Shown: piece after piece, positions 1 through 13,076 of the stretch | Layout of the letters: each line of letters starts with the position of its first letter | Numbering within the stretch: the first letter of the stretch is position 1 | Source of the DNA: Cryptomeria japonica | Taxonomy: Eukaryota; Streptophyta; Pinopsida; Cupressales; Cupressaceae | Assembly: GCF_030272615.1 (NCBI RefSeq) | Contig: NC_081405.1 | Coordinates: 316,315,541 to 316,379,540, forward strand | Direction: 5' to 3' | Length of the DNA: 64,000 bases | The notes under the pieces: generated by a model | Database searches by the model: none | Told to the model about the DNA's origin: nothing | The model's input: the letters and a program-made list of their open reading frames with translations, nothing else | Position numbers and translations under genes: made by a program

Positions 1-1900
1 CTATTAACACATAGAAGTGTAGGTCGAAAGAACTCCCTAAAAAATTAAGACCCAAAAATATGAACTGTTGTATCGCTGTAGCACGAGTTTGACTAACTTT
101 ATTTACTTTCCCATCCTCACCATTAATGTTATTGAACTTTGTGATGTATGTGCTGACTACAAAGGTCTTTCTTGCCTTTCTAACTACCTCTATAGACTAC
201 CCCATATGTGATTTACCCTTTTAACATGCATGTTATACATACTTGTTGATGTGAGTTTTGAGTTCGTTCAACATTCATAAACTGTGGCTTTCAACCATAA
301 GTTTATTTTCTTGAAAGGTATATGAAACCTAAACCTCAAAGCTAGAGATGTCTTTTTAAATCATGTGGTCTCGCTTAGTAGCATACACCAACTGTTTTTA
401 TGAGGGGATTCCATTTAATTCCTCTAGTTTTAATATAACTTTGAATAATTTTGGAGTATTTATCTATTATAGTTCACACTTCTCCTGATAATCAAAACGA
501 AAGACTAACAAACAAACTGTAAATGAAAATGAATTTTCATGTTCTGTAAATACCCTTCTGAAATAATCAGGAATGATAAAGAATAATTTAATAAGTAACA
601 ATAAATATTTTCTCAATTATTCATAAAAGTATGTGATCTACAGATGAAACACTAGATTAAACAAAGAAAGTAATATAACAAACTGGAAATCCACACAAAG
701 TTATATATCCCTTTATCCAAACAATGAGTTACAACCCAATTCCATTGTTTATCGATCCTCATAACTTTATCACAACCATTATTTACAACGAAAAGACACT
801 ATTGGGACAACTACCTTGTAAGAGAATCCAAAAGAAAAGCTCAAAAACATTAGATCTCTCATAAGTCTACAAATCTCAAACTATTCAAATGACATATATT
901 TTTCGCATTCATAGCATAATTATAGTAAAAAAGATAAAATATTGCCAACTGAGCCTCAATTATGTTCTTGGTTAGCGTTTGACTTCTCAACCTTTATCTT
1001 TGAAGTCTCTTGCAATTGTGTTGAATGCTGCTAAAGATTCACTATAATTTGAGCCACTTCCTTTCTTTTAGACTGTTTCACTATAGACAAATTGTGTTCT
1101 TGCAGTCGGTATTCCATCCACAAAGATTCGGTATTTTGCTCTTCTTCAGTGACATTGTCACCATATTGCCTTGCCTAACTTTGGACTTGTCTAATATCTC
1201 CCAAGAATTGCATATGCATGGCCTTGCTCAAATCAATATTCTCTTATTGCATACATCTTCAAATTTCTCCAATGCCCTGTCTTTTCCCGTCTTGATCACC
1301 TTTTCCACTAATCCTTCCATCAACAGTTCAATAAGCTTTGCATTTTGGTATTGGGTGTTTGTTGCTTCCCTTTCTGTATTTTGTAATTAGTCTATTCGTT
1401 ACTGCAATATGTTTATTTGCCAAGTGTTGATGGTCATCCCAGTCTTTATTTTTGGCAATTGTTCCATGGTCAATATCTTCTAATCCACTATCTCTTCCAT
1501 AGTCATTCCTTCCGCAGCTTGGAAGTAAGTCTTTTCCACTTCAACATGCTCCAACAATTCTTCGTGCTTTCTTCAAATTCTATCGATCCTTTTGATTAAC
1601 TTATCCCAAGCATTGTATCTAGTTAATGCTAATTTCAATGAGGATTTAGCATGAGCTAGAACCTCTCCAATCCACTCATCCACCAACTATGCCTTGCACC
1701 TTAGAAGGTATATTGCTTCTGCTTCTTCCTCAGGAACCAATACCAGATTACCTAGGATTTTTTGTGTAGTGTCTCCCCTTTTAGTAATTCCTTTTATAAA
1801 TTGTATTAGTTGGTCTATTTGCATTTTTGTCCTCCATAATTGTGACACCTTCTTTGGTAATCCTTGCTGGTTTGACTCTAGAGGGTTTTCCTAATTGCAC
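1..1900. other. AT-rich spacer, no gene recognised
   Basis: I see no convincing coding region, RNA gene or element boundary here. Short open frames from about 1025 to 1890 are pyrimidine-rich on the plus strand. They probably reflect the complement of a decayed Lys/Glu-rich minus-strand coding region that becomes clearer from about 1900 onward. Confidence 0.4.
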
Positions 1901-2329
1901 CATGGTTATCTAATACTCTTGATTAGTTGGTTCTTCCTTGCTCTTTGTGGTTACGAGTTCAACAATACACAATTCCAATTCTCCTTCTGGGTTTACTTGT
2001 GTAGTGTATTTTTCTTTTGCAACTTTCCTTTTCTTGGTGAGGGGTGCACTAGTTAACAAGCCATTAAAATCTAACAGGATTAATTCCATTGATTTTCTAG
2101 GCTTATTCTCCTGTTTCAACCATTGGGGCATATTCCCACTTTCTGCATTTCCCTTTTTCTAATATTTTTCCCTTTTCTCCTTTCTACTGGCTTATCTCAG
2201 ATTCTTGCTCTTTTCTATTTCCCTATCTTGCTTCGTTATCTACTAAATTTGGTGACTTCTTTAGGTTTAATACTTTATCTTCACATTCTTTTGTGGGATT
2301 CTCCCATTGCGGTGATTGTTGGGTTTCTT

Positions 2330-2420
2330 GGTGTGAGACCTCAATTACTTCTTGATGTGAGCCTTCTAATAGTTCTTGGTGTGGGACTTCTCGCCTTTCT
2401 TGGTGCAGGATCTCCTCGTT
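2330..2420 (-). repeat. Short tandem repeat encoding HQE units
   Basis: On the minus strand the translation shows repeated units of about 8-10 residues ending in or containing HQE (ILHQERREV, PHQELLEG, SHQEVIEV, SHQETQQ). The DNA on the plus strand repeats a CTTGGTGTGAG/CTTGATGTGAG-like core. It lies in the low-complexity part of the decayed gene above. Confidence 0.5.
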
Positions 2421-3997
2421 TGTTTTATTTCCTTCTTTTATTTGTTCTTCTTTTTCCTTTGCAGCCCGCATTTCCACATTCTCACCAACTTGTTCCTTTT
2501 TACAACTTTCAATGTGTCTAACTTTCTTTCATTCCCTCCTATTCTATTGCAGGTCTTGTCACTTATGGATTGTGTATTTTTCTCTTTAGGCTTTTCATTT
2601 TCTAATTCTCTCGACCCCTCCAAGTTTATCACTTGGTCCATCATACTCTTACTTGTAGTTACTTCAGTTTCAGTAGGCCTGTCAGATGATGGCTTCTGCA
2701 ATGATTTTCCTTATTCCAATTTCGTTCGCCATTCTTCTATAGTACCTTTACGGTGCTTTTCAAACAACCAATTCAAATTATTGTAAAATCATAGCTCCTC
2801 TTCTAGGTCGGCTCCAACCAGTTTAACTATATCACCTAAAGTGTTATTGACTGATGGAGGAGATGTAAATAATTATGTAGCGGATTGAGACACGAACTTA
2901 TGGGAATAGCCCGCAATTCTATTCTTGGGGTGCCCCTTTCTATGTTTTTGTCCTTTCTTTACGCGTGAATGCTTGTACAGTTTTGTTACCCTTATCCTAG
3001 GGCTCTCTTCTTTTACTATTGACTAATATATTGAGATTTACATCAATAGTGACCACTTCAACCCCTTCTTGATCTATTTCTTCTACCTCCAGGGTACCAA
3101 GTTCTATTATTTTAGTCATATCTATACTCCGCTTGTGAACTAGGAAATCTAGATTTTCTTCTTCAACTTTTCTTTTCCTATTTCTCTTTATGGTAAGTTT
3201 AATTCTTGACTGAACCATTTCTGACTTATTTTCTTCCAACCATCTTTTACTTTCTTCTAGGATGGGTTGGTTCACTTGATCCATTGATACCATCTCAGGT
3301 TTGTGAGGTGCGGGTTCTACTATGGGCTTCTACTCCACGTTATCTATTATGTAATCTTGCCTTAGGATTTCTTCATCATCCTCACTTACTGTAGCTGGTA
3401 TTTGAAGCCCTATTTTGGCTGGTCCTAATTTCCTTATTTGAGCTAGCGTCAATCTCTGGTAATATTTATTTTTCTTCACTTCCTTTTCATGTTCACAATT
3501 GACCCAATAGTCTTCTATGTCAGGGATGTGTTTGACTCTTCTGGAAAATGTAACTCTCTATTTTGTTCAAAGGGTCATAATCCTTGTGTATTGAAAATAC
3601 TGTAGATGTCTGGCTAACACATTTTCTTCTTTTTTCTTATCATTTTGTAGTGATTCACACCCAAAGTCTCCCATCTTTACTGGAAAATTGAACCCTAGCT
3701 TTTCGTGAGAGCTCAGATAATTATTATCAAACTCTACCATTTGCCTGCAAAACTTGGTTAACGAGGCCCAAATTGATGGGAACCTCAATAATTTAAAGGG
3801 TTTTCCTGAAAAATCCTTGTGCCCTTAAATATGACCAGGTGGGGAACTGAATGTTACCATCCTCTGTAATACTGGATTACCATTCTCACTTCTTCAGGTA
3901 CTCTTTCTCCAAGTCTTCCCTCTAATTCGCGGGTGATCTTCATGAAAAAATAATCATTGAATTTTTTATAGTGCAACATGGATTCCCTTTTTTCTAG

Positions 3998-4031
3998 TTG
4001 AGGATAACATACAGTTGAGGATAACATACAT
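3998..4031. repeat. Direct duplication of about 17 bp
   Basis: The phrase AGTTGAGGATAACATAC occurs twice back to back here. It looks like a simple local duplication inside the decayed coding region and shifts the frame there. Confidence 0.55.
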
Positions 4032-4824
4032 GTACTGGGCTCTTACCCGCTTCAGTTCCTAGACAGCCTATAGTATTCAAACCCTGAATATTTTCCTTTA
4101 CTGCACATGCATATACTATGTAAGAAGACATGTAAAAATTCCCTGAGGCTTATACTATATAATGGTCTATTGAGTCACTAATAAATTTATCCCAATCATA
4201 GGTTCCTCGATTTTGCCTTGGACTCTATATGTACAAGTTAACATCCATTCCTGAGATAAGTCATTGGTCTCCAACCCCGCTATTCTACTGAGATGTAATA
4301 GCGATATATAGTTGTGGGTGCATTTCTTTTCTTAATACAAGGGTGGGCAATTTAGCCAGTACTTTTCCTTTCTTCCTAGTATACCATTCTTCTCGCATGG
4401 TCTTTTCACATGCTTGCCTTACTTCCTGGAATTTATTTTTTGCTCGAGCTCTGCTTCTACTTATCCAAGCTGTGGAGGTGGGAATTCTGAGAAGTCCTTT
4501 CAAACCTCTGGGTGTTAAATCTATATACACCCTGTGATTGTAGATGACCTGCCTTTTACTTGCATCCTAATATTGAATACATTGTTTAACTAAATCATCG
4601 ATGTTGGTAGCAACTAGAAACCCCGTGGCCTGTATTAAACCACTCTGCTACATGTTCTTCATTTCATCTATGGTGATTGGTTCCCTCATCCCATCGATGA
4701 TGTTTGTAAGATTGTAGTCACCCCGCTGAGTATCAAAATAGAGCCTTGTATTGGGTATTATTTGGGGAAACTTCCATTCTAATTCCTTCTTCAACTCTAC
4801 TGTTCTAGTTTCCATTACTTCCAT

Positions 4825-6080
4825 TTTTATTAATCATGTACATATTTCCTAAGTCACTGATATGCATGCTATGTTATAAATACTCAAGCTACTTAATCTT
4901 TATTCGATTTTGTTTTTAACTTACTCAACCTCATTTATTGATTATTCATGTAAATTAACTGGGTTGAGTTAGGGTACCTACCTATTTCACTGTGAGAATC
5001 AATCGAAGAGTCTGAATACACTACCTATTGAGATATCTTGCACTCTCTCATGTATTCACTCCTATTTTTCTTGTAGCTTATAACATTCTAAATCATACCG
5101 TTTCACAATTTAACCAATTACTTTCACTTGCTATTTATGATCTGACACCACTTGCACTTAATTCAGGGAAGAAGTAACTTAATGACCTTGAAAGCTTAGG
5201 GGAATTTCAAAAAAAACCTACATCTAATGGCTACCATAGCACTTTTCATACTTTTTGGTCAGTGTAGCTTACTAGGGTTTTTCGACACGTGTTCCTTACT
5301 TAATCATATGAGCGGGACCCTTATCAAAGCCTAATCGCAAAGCACAACACTCTCCACAACACTCCTTTGCGACTTAAGGATCGTTCTATCACTTCTCCGA
5401 TGCCATATTTTGTCCGCTTCTCGCATTTTCTACTCATAGCTCAATTTATCTCCATGGGGAAACTCTGCTTATTTAACTGTGTCAGAGTTTGGGTTAGATC
5501 TAACTTTGTTATCCAAGCTTTCTGAAAACCAACTTTCCACAAACAGCTCGTGCTCCCACACTCTCGCCTTCTTGCTAGGCTATTTAATTTTTAATCAAGG
5601 GGAGCATCGGGCAGCAGGGAGACTTCAACTTTTTTCCATTCTCATTCTATTTTAACTTCTCTTCCTTCTGTGCTCTCCTAGGAGTCTTGCTTATGGGTCT
5701 TGATTTTCTTCCAGTTGAAATTGTTGTCGGAGAACTTGAGTAACTTTTTTATTAATTTATTGAGTTCTTTTCCAGAGTTGTCTTTTGTTCCACAATTATC
5801 TTCCTTGCACAAACATTCTCTTTCTCTCTCAAATTACAAAACCTGCTTAGCAGAAATCTGGGTGGGTCCCCATTTTGTAGCATATATGGGTTGTGTTGTA
5901 TTTACACACAACACTTAACCACACCGGTTACCATGCCGTCAGCACCCATCCTTCGGCATGTGCATGAGTTGGTGTGGGCCCCTACGCGTGAATTTGGCAA
6001 CTCCACGTCAATTCCTGTGGGTCCAGACCTCATCGCAAGTTGGCACAAAATTGGCATTGACAAGTATGCATCCACATCCT
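4825..6080. other. Intergenic spacer upstream of the decayed minus-strand gene
   Basis: No convincing gene. This is the 5' side of the minus-strand decayed coding region, so it may hold that gene's old promoter and leader, but I could not place a TATA element with confidence. From about 5900 the composition becomes less AT-rich and leads into a dispersed repeat described next. Confidence 0.4.
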
Positions 6081-6480
6081 ATTCGTATGTATGTTGATGC
6101 ATGTCGTTGGTACGACAATGTCATTTTGCACCCAAAATAGTCACGTCCATTCCCTTAGCCATCACATAACGTCCATTCTGCATACCCTCCACGTAGCAAG
6201 CAGTCTGCCAGAGCTAGTAAAATAAAATGAATTTATCCTCCAAACATCTCTCTGCCTTTAAAAATATTCATGGGCATGTCTGTTTTTTTGGTTTAAAAGA
6301 TGTAATTAATAAATCAAAGTAAAATAATTACGATATGTTTATAATTTATAATATCTATAAAACAAATTGTAAAATTCATAAAGCACTTAATTCTATGAAT
6401 ATAAAGAGAAAATTAAGAGATAATATTAAATTATTAATTAATTAAATAAAAATCATATAATTTAAAATAAAATCTTACTA
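6080..6480 (+). repeat. Dispersed AT-rich repeat, copy 1 (direct orientation)
   Basis: This stretch aligns by eye with the reverse complement of about 23070-23400. Shared landmarks in order are GCCATCRCATAAC, a TCCTMCAAACATC block, CTCTGCCTT, AAATATTCATG, and TTTGGTTTAAAAGATGTAA. The downstream AT-rich part also resembles 21260-21370 in the same orientation. The repeat is therefore present at least two to three times in the window. The family is not recognised; its ends are approximate. Confidence 0.6.
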
Positions 6481-6932
6481 ATTATAAAAATATGAAAATA
6501 TATTTTTTTTAACATAAATTATATTAACAAGATACATATGTGTAACAAATAGAAATGCAAAGAAAAAAAAACTCATAATCATATTATAAGGAAAGAAAAA
6601 TAAAATATAATGAAACTATTTTCTAATTTAATATTAGAAGATATAAAAAATGCAATATAAAAAGTAATGAAAATTTTGATTACCAAAATATTAAAATTAT
6701 AAAACAAAAATAATATTATAATCATTATGTAACCTATACAACTTATAGTATTATAATTACTAATTGTAAGTTAATTATATATTATTCCTAATATAAATTT
6801 ATTAAGATACTTTAATTTAAAAGTATATTCACAAATCAATATAATTATTAAATTAAGAAAAATCACTATTTCAAATAATGTGGAAAAGATGAAAATTAAT
6901 GGAACCAATCAAAAAATAAAATAAAATAAAAA
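6480..6932. other. Very AT-rich spacer
   Basis: Almost pure A/T with runs of A and T and no coding potential. It separates the dispersed repeat from the first coding-like sequence of LINE D. The short AAATA runs just before 6933 would be a plausible LINE target, but I could not find a matching duplication at the far side. Confidence 0.5.
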
Positions 6933-8880
6933 ATGGGGGAGATTTCACAGAGTAGGGTTCGCCTGCGAAGTTATTCTTTGTGAGAGGATGCCCTTGATGA
7001 TCCCCTTCTTTCTTTGGATCCCTATGGTTTACAGGGTGATCATGTTACTCAATGGGTTTTTCGGAATGGGAAGTGAGTACTTAGTAGATGTGCTAGCTCT
7101 GGAGCAGTAGGAATGGCATCGCAAAGATAATGGCTGGCCGAAATTGAATTATTTCAAGGGCTTTTTTCGTTCACAGAATAAGAGGGATGGTATGCATAAA
7201 CCAAGAGGTTTTCAGGATTTATCTTCGTGAAACAGAAGGAAAAGGGTTGGGTTAGGGAATGGGTGGTCTGGAAATAACCCTAAAAAGAATGAGGGTTCAT
7301 GCAAGATGACGGTTGGAAAATCCTTGCGGAATCTGTGGCCATCAATGACAGATAATGTGAATCTCAATAAGGGAAAGTCATTGGGTAAGGATAAATCAGT
7401 GGATAATGGTTGCCTATTCCTTATATCTCTGGGGTTGAAACTCCATTGGACAATAAGGCTAGCGATTCACACTCTTTGGCTGTTTTCATTCATGTTTGGG
7501 GAGATAATATTTTGCTTTCAAAGCTACATCATAAGATTCATGAATTATGGTATGGTATATTTTATTTTGGGTTCTCTCTTTGAGTGCTTTCATTGTTATC
7601 TTTGATTATGAGGATGCTAAAATGAAGGCCCTAGAAAAGCTCTTTATTTGGTTTGGTCTTAATTTGGTTTTTGTGGAATGTAGGAAACTTCTTTTCTTGA
7701 CTTCTCAGGATATTGTTAAAACTATTCCTACTTGGTTTTTGCTTCCTGATCTCCCATATGAATTTTTTGATCCTGATATTTTGTAAAAAATATGGGATTC
7801 TCTTGGGAAGTTTATGCATTCACATTCTTTACTTGAGGATGGGTTTTTTAGGGTTAAGATCCGTGTGTTACTCAATTCATCTTCTATGGTTCCTTGTAAT
7901 TGTAATTTGAAGTCTATTGATGGGATTTGGAACCAAAAGTATTGTTTGTGATTCTGATTGGTTTTAAAAATCTTCTGTGGTTATGGATTCTCCTTTATTT
8001 GTTACCCTAAAATGTTTATCATTTGGTAATAATGAGGTTTAGCCTTCAAAACCTGCTAACAAAGGTGCGATAAATCTTGAATCTTTTGTCTGCCATGAAA
8101 ATTAGTTGCATCTTTATTCCCATCTTATTTTCCCTACTATGTTGAAAGGTACTGAAGCGGTTTCTGTTAAGGAGAAATTTGTCCCTGATTGGGATGTTTT
8201 GTGAAAAACCAAATATCTGGTTGGTTTGGGTTCTTAATTAGGGATTCCTAATGAGGGGGTACCTATTATGAGTGCTTCTATGCCTAATCAAGAGCTTGGG
8301 GATGGATTTCCTTGGGGGGAGTCTGACATTTGGCTCAAGGGATTGAATCGGCTTTTGTTGTTCCGGATGAGAGCTTAATTTCTCAAGTCTAGAAGCTTGT
8401 ATTTGAAAATAATATCACTCTGAATGAAGATTTTACTAAGAAGGTGTTTAATGTGATTGATCAAGATCTTGTTAATTTAAATACTTCCTTGTTTATCTCT
8501 TTGACCCACAATCCTTTTGAAATTCTCTCTCCGGATAAAGTTCTGGGTTCTGAGGATGTTTTGTGTGAGGATAATAAGGTAGCTTTTGATCCTATAATTA
8601 ATAAGACTTTAGTACAAACTCGTTTATCTCCTTCTTCACCGATACTATCAAGTGGTGTAGGAAGCCAAAGGTGTTTTACACTCAGTTGGAAGTAGATGCT
8701 GGGATTTGATCAGTCCACTTTGTTGAGTTTGGGTTTTGGTTCTGGGAAGAGGAAAAAGAAGTTTAGTCCTCCTTTTAATAGGTTTTTTGCTACCAAATGA
8801 TGTCTTTAGGAAACCTTTGTGGTGGGTAAGGATGGTCAGGATAGTGGTCTTAAGAAGAGGGGAGCTAATGCCTAACCTTG
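6933..8880 (+). pseudogene. LINE D ORF1 remnant (DUF4283-like, nucleic-acid binding)
   Basis: Across shifting frames the translation includes LLSKLHHKIHELWYG, then FIWFGLNLVFVECRKLLFL, TIPTWFLLPDLPYEFFDP, and IWDSLGKFMHSHSLLEDGFF. The order Trp-containing block, LP.LP.E.., then an SLG segment followed by an acidic-plus-aromatic turn resembles the DUF4283 type of gag-like domain that begins plant LINE ORF1 proteins. Its family role is chaperone-like RNA binding. The rest (7920-8880) is broken but keeps a protein-like composition. It sits directly 5' of the endonuclease frame, as in plant L1 elements. Assignment is moderate because no single frame stays open for long. Confidence 0.5.
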
Positions 8881-8886
8881 AGGATA

Positions 8887-11800
8887 ATGAAGGTCATTTC
8901 TTGGAATGTTAGGGGATTAAATGCCCCTAACAAGAGATGCTTGATTAATTTCTAATTGGACTTAATGAAGTGTGATGTTTTTATGATGCAAGAAACTAGA
9001 TTGAGTGTGCAAGGTGTTGACTTTTTTTTTTTCTAAATGGAATTATTCGAAATTTTGTGTTTCCCCCTCTGCGGCGGCTTCAAGGGGTTTATCTTTCCTC
9101 TAGAATGATGTTACTACTAAATTATCTCTAGTTGTTTCTGCTCCTTACTGGATGTTGGCTTTGGTGAAAAGAAGGGTTTCTAAGGTTAAATTTTGTCTGT
9201 TCAATATTTATGGTCCAATGACTATTTGGGGAAAAGAGATCTTTGGGATTATTTAATGTTAATCTCCTCCCCTCTTCGGGGATAGGTTATGGTCTTCGGA
9301 GGGGATTTTAATGCAATTGCTTATGAGGATGATAAAATTGGGGGTATTTTACCTAATAAACGTATTGTGGTTGATTTTAATTCTTTTGTTCAGAAAAATT
9401 GTTTATTGGATTGTAAAACTTTAAATGGTCCTTTTACTTGGATGAATATGAGGAAGGATTTTTCGCAGATTGCAGAAAGACTTGACCATTTTCTTGATTT
9501 CTGAAAATTGGATATCTTCGGATGTGGATGTTATTGTTGTGGTTTTACGTCATTCAGGCTCTGATCCTTTCCCAATTATGTTATCTATTTTAGATGATAG
9601 AGCTCTTGGGAAAGCCTCGTTAAAGTTTGAACCTATGTGGTTTAGGGATCCCTCTTTTTTGATGCTTTTGAAATCTTGGTGGGTTTTGGCTCCTTTTGTT
9701 TCTGGAACTAGATTGTTTTGGTTTGTCAAAAAAATCTCTTTTATTAAGGAAAAGATCAAGTCTTGGAATGTCTTACATTTCAAAATTATTTTATTTGAGA
9801 AATCTAGAATCCAAAATGAGCTTGAAGCCTTAAACAGTGTGGTTATGATTATTGGTATGGATTCTGCTACCTTTGCTAAACATAAAATTTTGAATTCCCA
9901 ACTTGAGGAAGTCCTTTCCCAAGAAGAAATCTATTGGCGGCAGAAGTCTAGGGACTTGTGTCTTGTGGAGGGGGATAAGAACACTAAATTTTTTCATTTC
10001 TCCACCAAAATGAAGAGACAGAGGAGTAGGATCTCTTATATTCAGGACTCTTTTGGGATCTTTTTAACTGAGGAAAAGGATATTGCCATTGAAGCCGCCA
10101 AGTTCTTTAAATCCTTGTTGACTGTAGAATCTTCTTCTTTTGATGATAGTTTTGATACGACCATCCCACAACTTATTTTTGAGGAGGATAATAAAATGCT
10201 TATGGCCCCTTTTTCTAGCCAAGAGGTGAAATAGGTTGTTTTTTCTATGGCACCTGAGAAGGGTTCGGGTCCTAATGGTTTTACTACTTTTTTCTTCCAA
10301 AAGTGTTGGTCTTTTCTTAGGGATGAGATTCTTCTTGTCTTGGAGGAAGCTAGGTGTAATAGGTCTATTTTGAAAGAGATGAATACTACTCTTATTGCTG
10401 TCATCCCTAAGATAGATAATCCTAAGTCTTTTGTTGATTTTTGCCCAGTTGCTTTATGTAACATAATGTATAAAATAATTACTAAAGCAATCTTTGTGAG
10501 GCTTGCTAGGCTCATCCCTAAGATTATTTCAAATAATAGGGTGAATTCGTTCTTGGTAGGGAAACTATAGAAGGGGTCATTGTGGCATATGAGGTTCTGC
10601 ATTATATCTCCAACCTTTCTATTCCTACAATGATTCTTAAATTAGATATTATGAAAGCTTATGATAGGGTTAGTTGGCAGGATCTATCTTTTGCTCTTAG
10701 AAAATTTGGTTTCGAGGTTAAGTGGGTGAGGTGAATTAATGAATGTATTTCTATTGCTAGATTTTCTATGATTTTGAATGGTTCCCCTTATGGTTTTTTT
10801 TCCTCATCAAGAGGCCTTAGGCAAGGAGATCCTTTATCTCCTTTCTTGTTTATCATTTTAGCTGAAGCCTTAAACAAATCTATCTTGGCTGCTAAGGAGG
10901 CTGGTCATTGGAATGGTATTAGTATTCCAAATATGGCAGATAGGCACTCACATTGTCTTTTTATTGATGATACTTTATTGTTTGCTCATGCTACTATGGT
11001 TGAGGCAATAGTTATTAGTAAAGTTATAATAGATTATTCATCTTTTTCTGGCTAAACGGTAAATAGTACTAAATCTAAGATTTGTATTCTTAATGTTTCT
11101 CCCTTGGTACAATCGAGTTTGGTTAAATTTTGGGGGTTTAATGTTGGTCGCTTCCCTTGCAAGTACTTAGGGATTCCTTTTTATACTAGTTTTGAGAAGC
11201 ATAACTTTTGGGAGAGAATCTCATCTTCCATATCATCAAGGATTATTTCTTGGAGCCACAAGTGGTTTACTTTCCCTAGTAAGATAGTGCTTATCAAGGT
11301 TGTCTTGAATGTGGTTCCTATTTATTTGATGTTAGTCTTAAAGGCTCCTAAAAAAGAAGTTAATTTGTAGTCAGTTTTGAGCTCATTCTTTTGGAATGAT
11401 AATTTGAGTGGTAAGGCTAGAATACCTTTGTTGGCTTAGGATAAGGTTTATTCTCTAAAGGATTGGGGTGGTTCTTGTATTAGAGATTTAGGTAGGCAAA
11501 ATTTGGCTTTAGGGGCTAAGTTATTGTGGAAGTTATATAAAGAACCTTCGTTCAAGTGGGCTTCAATTTTGTTTGCAAACTATTTAGGGAATAGCCCCAA
11601 GGAGACTATTTTCATAGCTTCCTCACTTCCCAAAGGTTCTGCAATTTGGAATTTTATGTCTAAATGCAGGTCTGTTAGCCTACCTAGTTTATCTTGGCTT
11701 GTGCATAATGGTAGGAAAGCCAAATTTTGGGAGGAAATATGGAATAGTTTTTCTACTCTAACTAGTATTAGAGTTTGGTTGACCCTAATGTCTTAGTTAA

Positions 11801-13076
11801 AGTCTTCTTGGGGAATTTTTTTGGCAGATTACTTTTGTTTGGATTTGTTTGGTCTTGTGTTGGTTGCTAGATGGAAATCGATAGATTATTTCTCTGTTGG
11901 GCAAGAGATTAAGTCCTCTTATGTTAAGGAGTTAAATAAGCACCAAATTATTTTTTCAGAATGTGATGATGAGTTAATTTGGGTCTATACTAAGTCTGGG
12001 GAGTATTTGATTAAAGATGGGTATAAATTTTTATCTGCTAACTATATGGGGGAAGTGTGGCCCTCGATACTTTTTTGGAATATTACCTGTCTTACAAAGG
12101 TAGGTGCTTTTCCATGGCTGGCTATTCAGGATAGAGTCCTCACTGGTATGGGATTAGATAGACTTGGGATAACTATTGTGTTTCCTTGTGTATTGTGTGA
12201 TTGTTCCTTGGAATTGGTTGATCAACTTTTTTTACATTGTCCTTTTTCTTCATAGTGTTGGTACTGGCTTTTTGGTAAATTGAATTGGTCTACAACATTA
12301 TGTGGGAATTTACAGTCTTAGCTTAGGAATTTTCCATCTTTGTGCTTATATTCTTTTTATGCTTTTCTATTGAATATTGCCTATTATATTCTAATTTGAA
12401 ATATTTGGCTGGAGAGGAACAATAGAATTTTTAGTAAGAAGGTTTCCTCCCTATCAGATGTGCTTTTCTGCATTGAGAAATCCATTTCTGAATCTACTTT
12501 GGACTTTATTTATAAGGGTCTGGGTTCTCGATGTTCTTTTACCTCTTGGGATAGATGGATTATGAGGCATTGGTTGGCCTTGCATTTACTCCCTTCTCAG
12601 GGTGCTATTTCTAGGAATATGGCTTCTAAAATCAACAGAAAGAAGGTGACTTGGTTGCCACCTCTTAGGTCCAAGTATAAGCTAAATTTTGACGGTGCTT
12701 CATGTGGCAACCTGGGTAAGTCTGCCATTGGGGTGGTGATTACTAATGATGGTTAAAAAATATTAGAGCAAGCTATTAGTGTATCTTGAATGGGACTAAT
12801 AATGTTGCAAAATTTCAAACACACTTTGTTGGTCTAGATGTGCTAATTTTATTGAATTTTAAAGATGTTATGATTGAAGGAGATTCTATGGTGGTCTTTT
12901 ATGTTGTTTCTAATCACGTTTTTAATTCCTGGCATTCACAATATTGGTTGGATAAAATTTTGTTACAACTTAAGTTCCTTAATTCATATTATATTTCTCA
13001 TTGTTATAGGGAAGTAAATTTCATTGCATATTTTTTTGCTAATAAGGCTTTAGATGAGAGTATTCAAATGTTGTAG
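8887..13076 (+). pseudogene. LINE D ORF2 remnant: endonuclease, reverse transcriptase, RNase H
   Basis: The ATG at 8887 starts MKVISWNVRGLNAPNKR, the classic N-terminus of plant LINE AP-endonucleases. Next come QETRL near 8990, FNIYGPM near 9200, GGDFNAI at 9300 and SGSDPFPI near 9560. A pre-RT segment reads LVEGDKNTKFFHF. RT motifs are LKLDIMKAYDRVSW (about 10640), GLRQGDPLSPFLF (about 10810) and FIDDTLLFAH (about 10965), where the usual FADD box is now FIDD. A zf-RVT segment runs 11990-12255. RNase H begins LNFDGASCGN (about 12690), continues with NNVAKFQ and EGDS, and ends near 13076; the usual late AD is AY. At least eight stops or frameshifts interrupt it, including one at a poly-T run near 9010. 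Confidence 0.85.

Larger units (their letters stand above)
1900..4824 (-). pseudogene. Decayed repetitive protein of unknown function (Lys/Glu-rich tail)
   Basis: Reading the minus strand from an ATG at 4824 gives a protein-like frame beginning MEVMETRTVELKKELEWKFP. It continues with a well-formed stretch near 4290-4540 (IDLTPRGLKGLLRIPTS, then EKTMREEWYTRKKGK), but in-frame TAG codons break it repeatedly. Farther along (3293 to 1910) the minus strand gives Lys/Glu-rich, low-complexity pieces. These include about four tandem units built around HQE at roughly 2330-2420 and a basic stretch (RNRKRKVEEE) near 3180. I do not recognise a domain. The amino-acid-like composition over nearly 3 kb on one strand makes coding ancestry likely. 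Inference: this is a copy of a repetitive, probably transposon-associated conifer protein, no longer functional. Start and end are approximate. Confidence 0.45.

Noticed and set aside
9550-10602. Minus-strand frames of 77-186 codons under LINE D
   Set aside because: They are the complement of clear plus-strand RT-region coding sequence.
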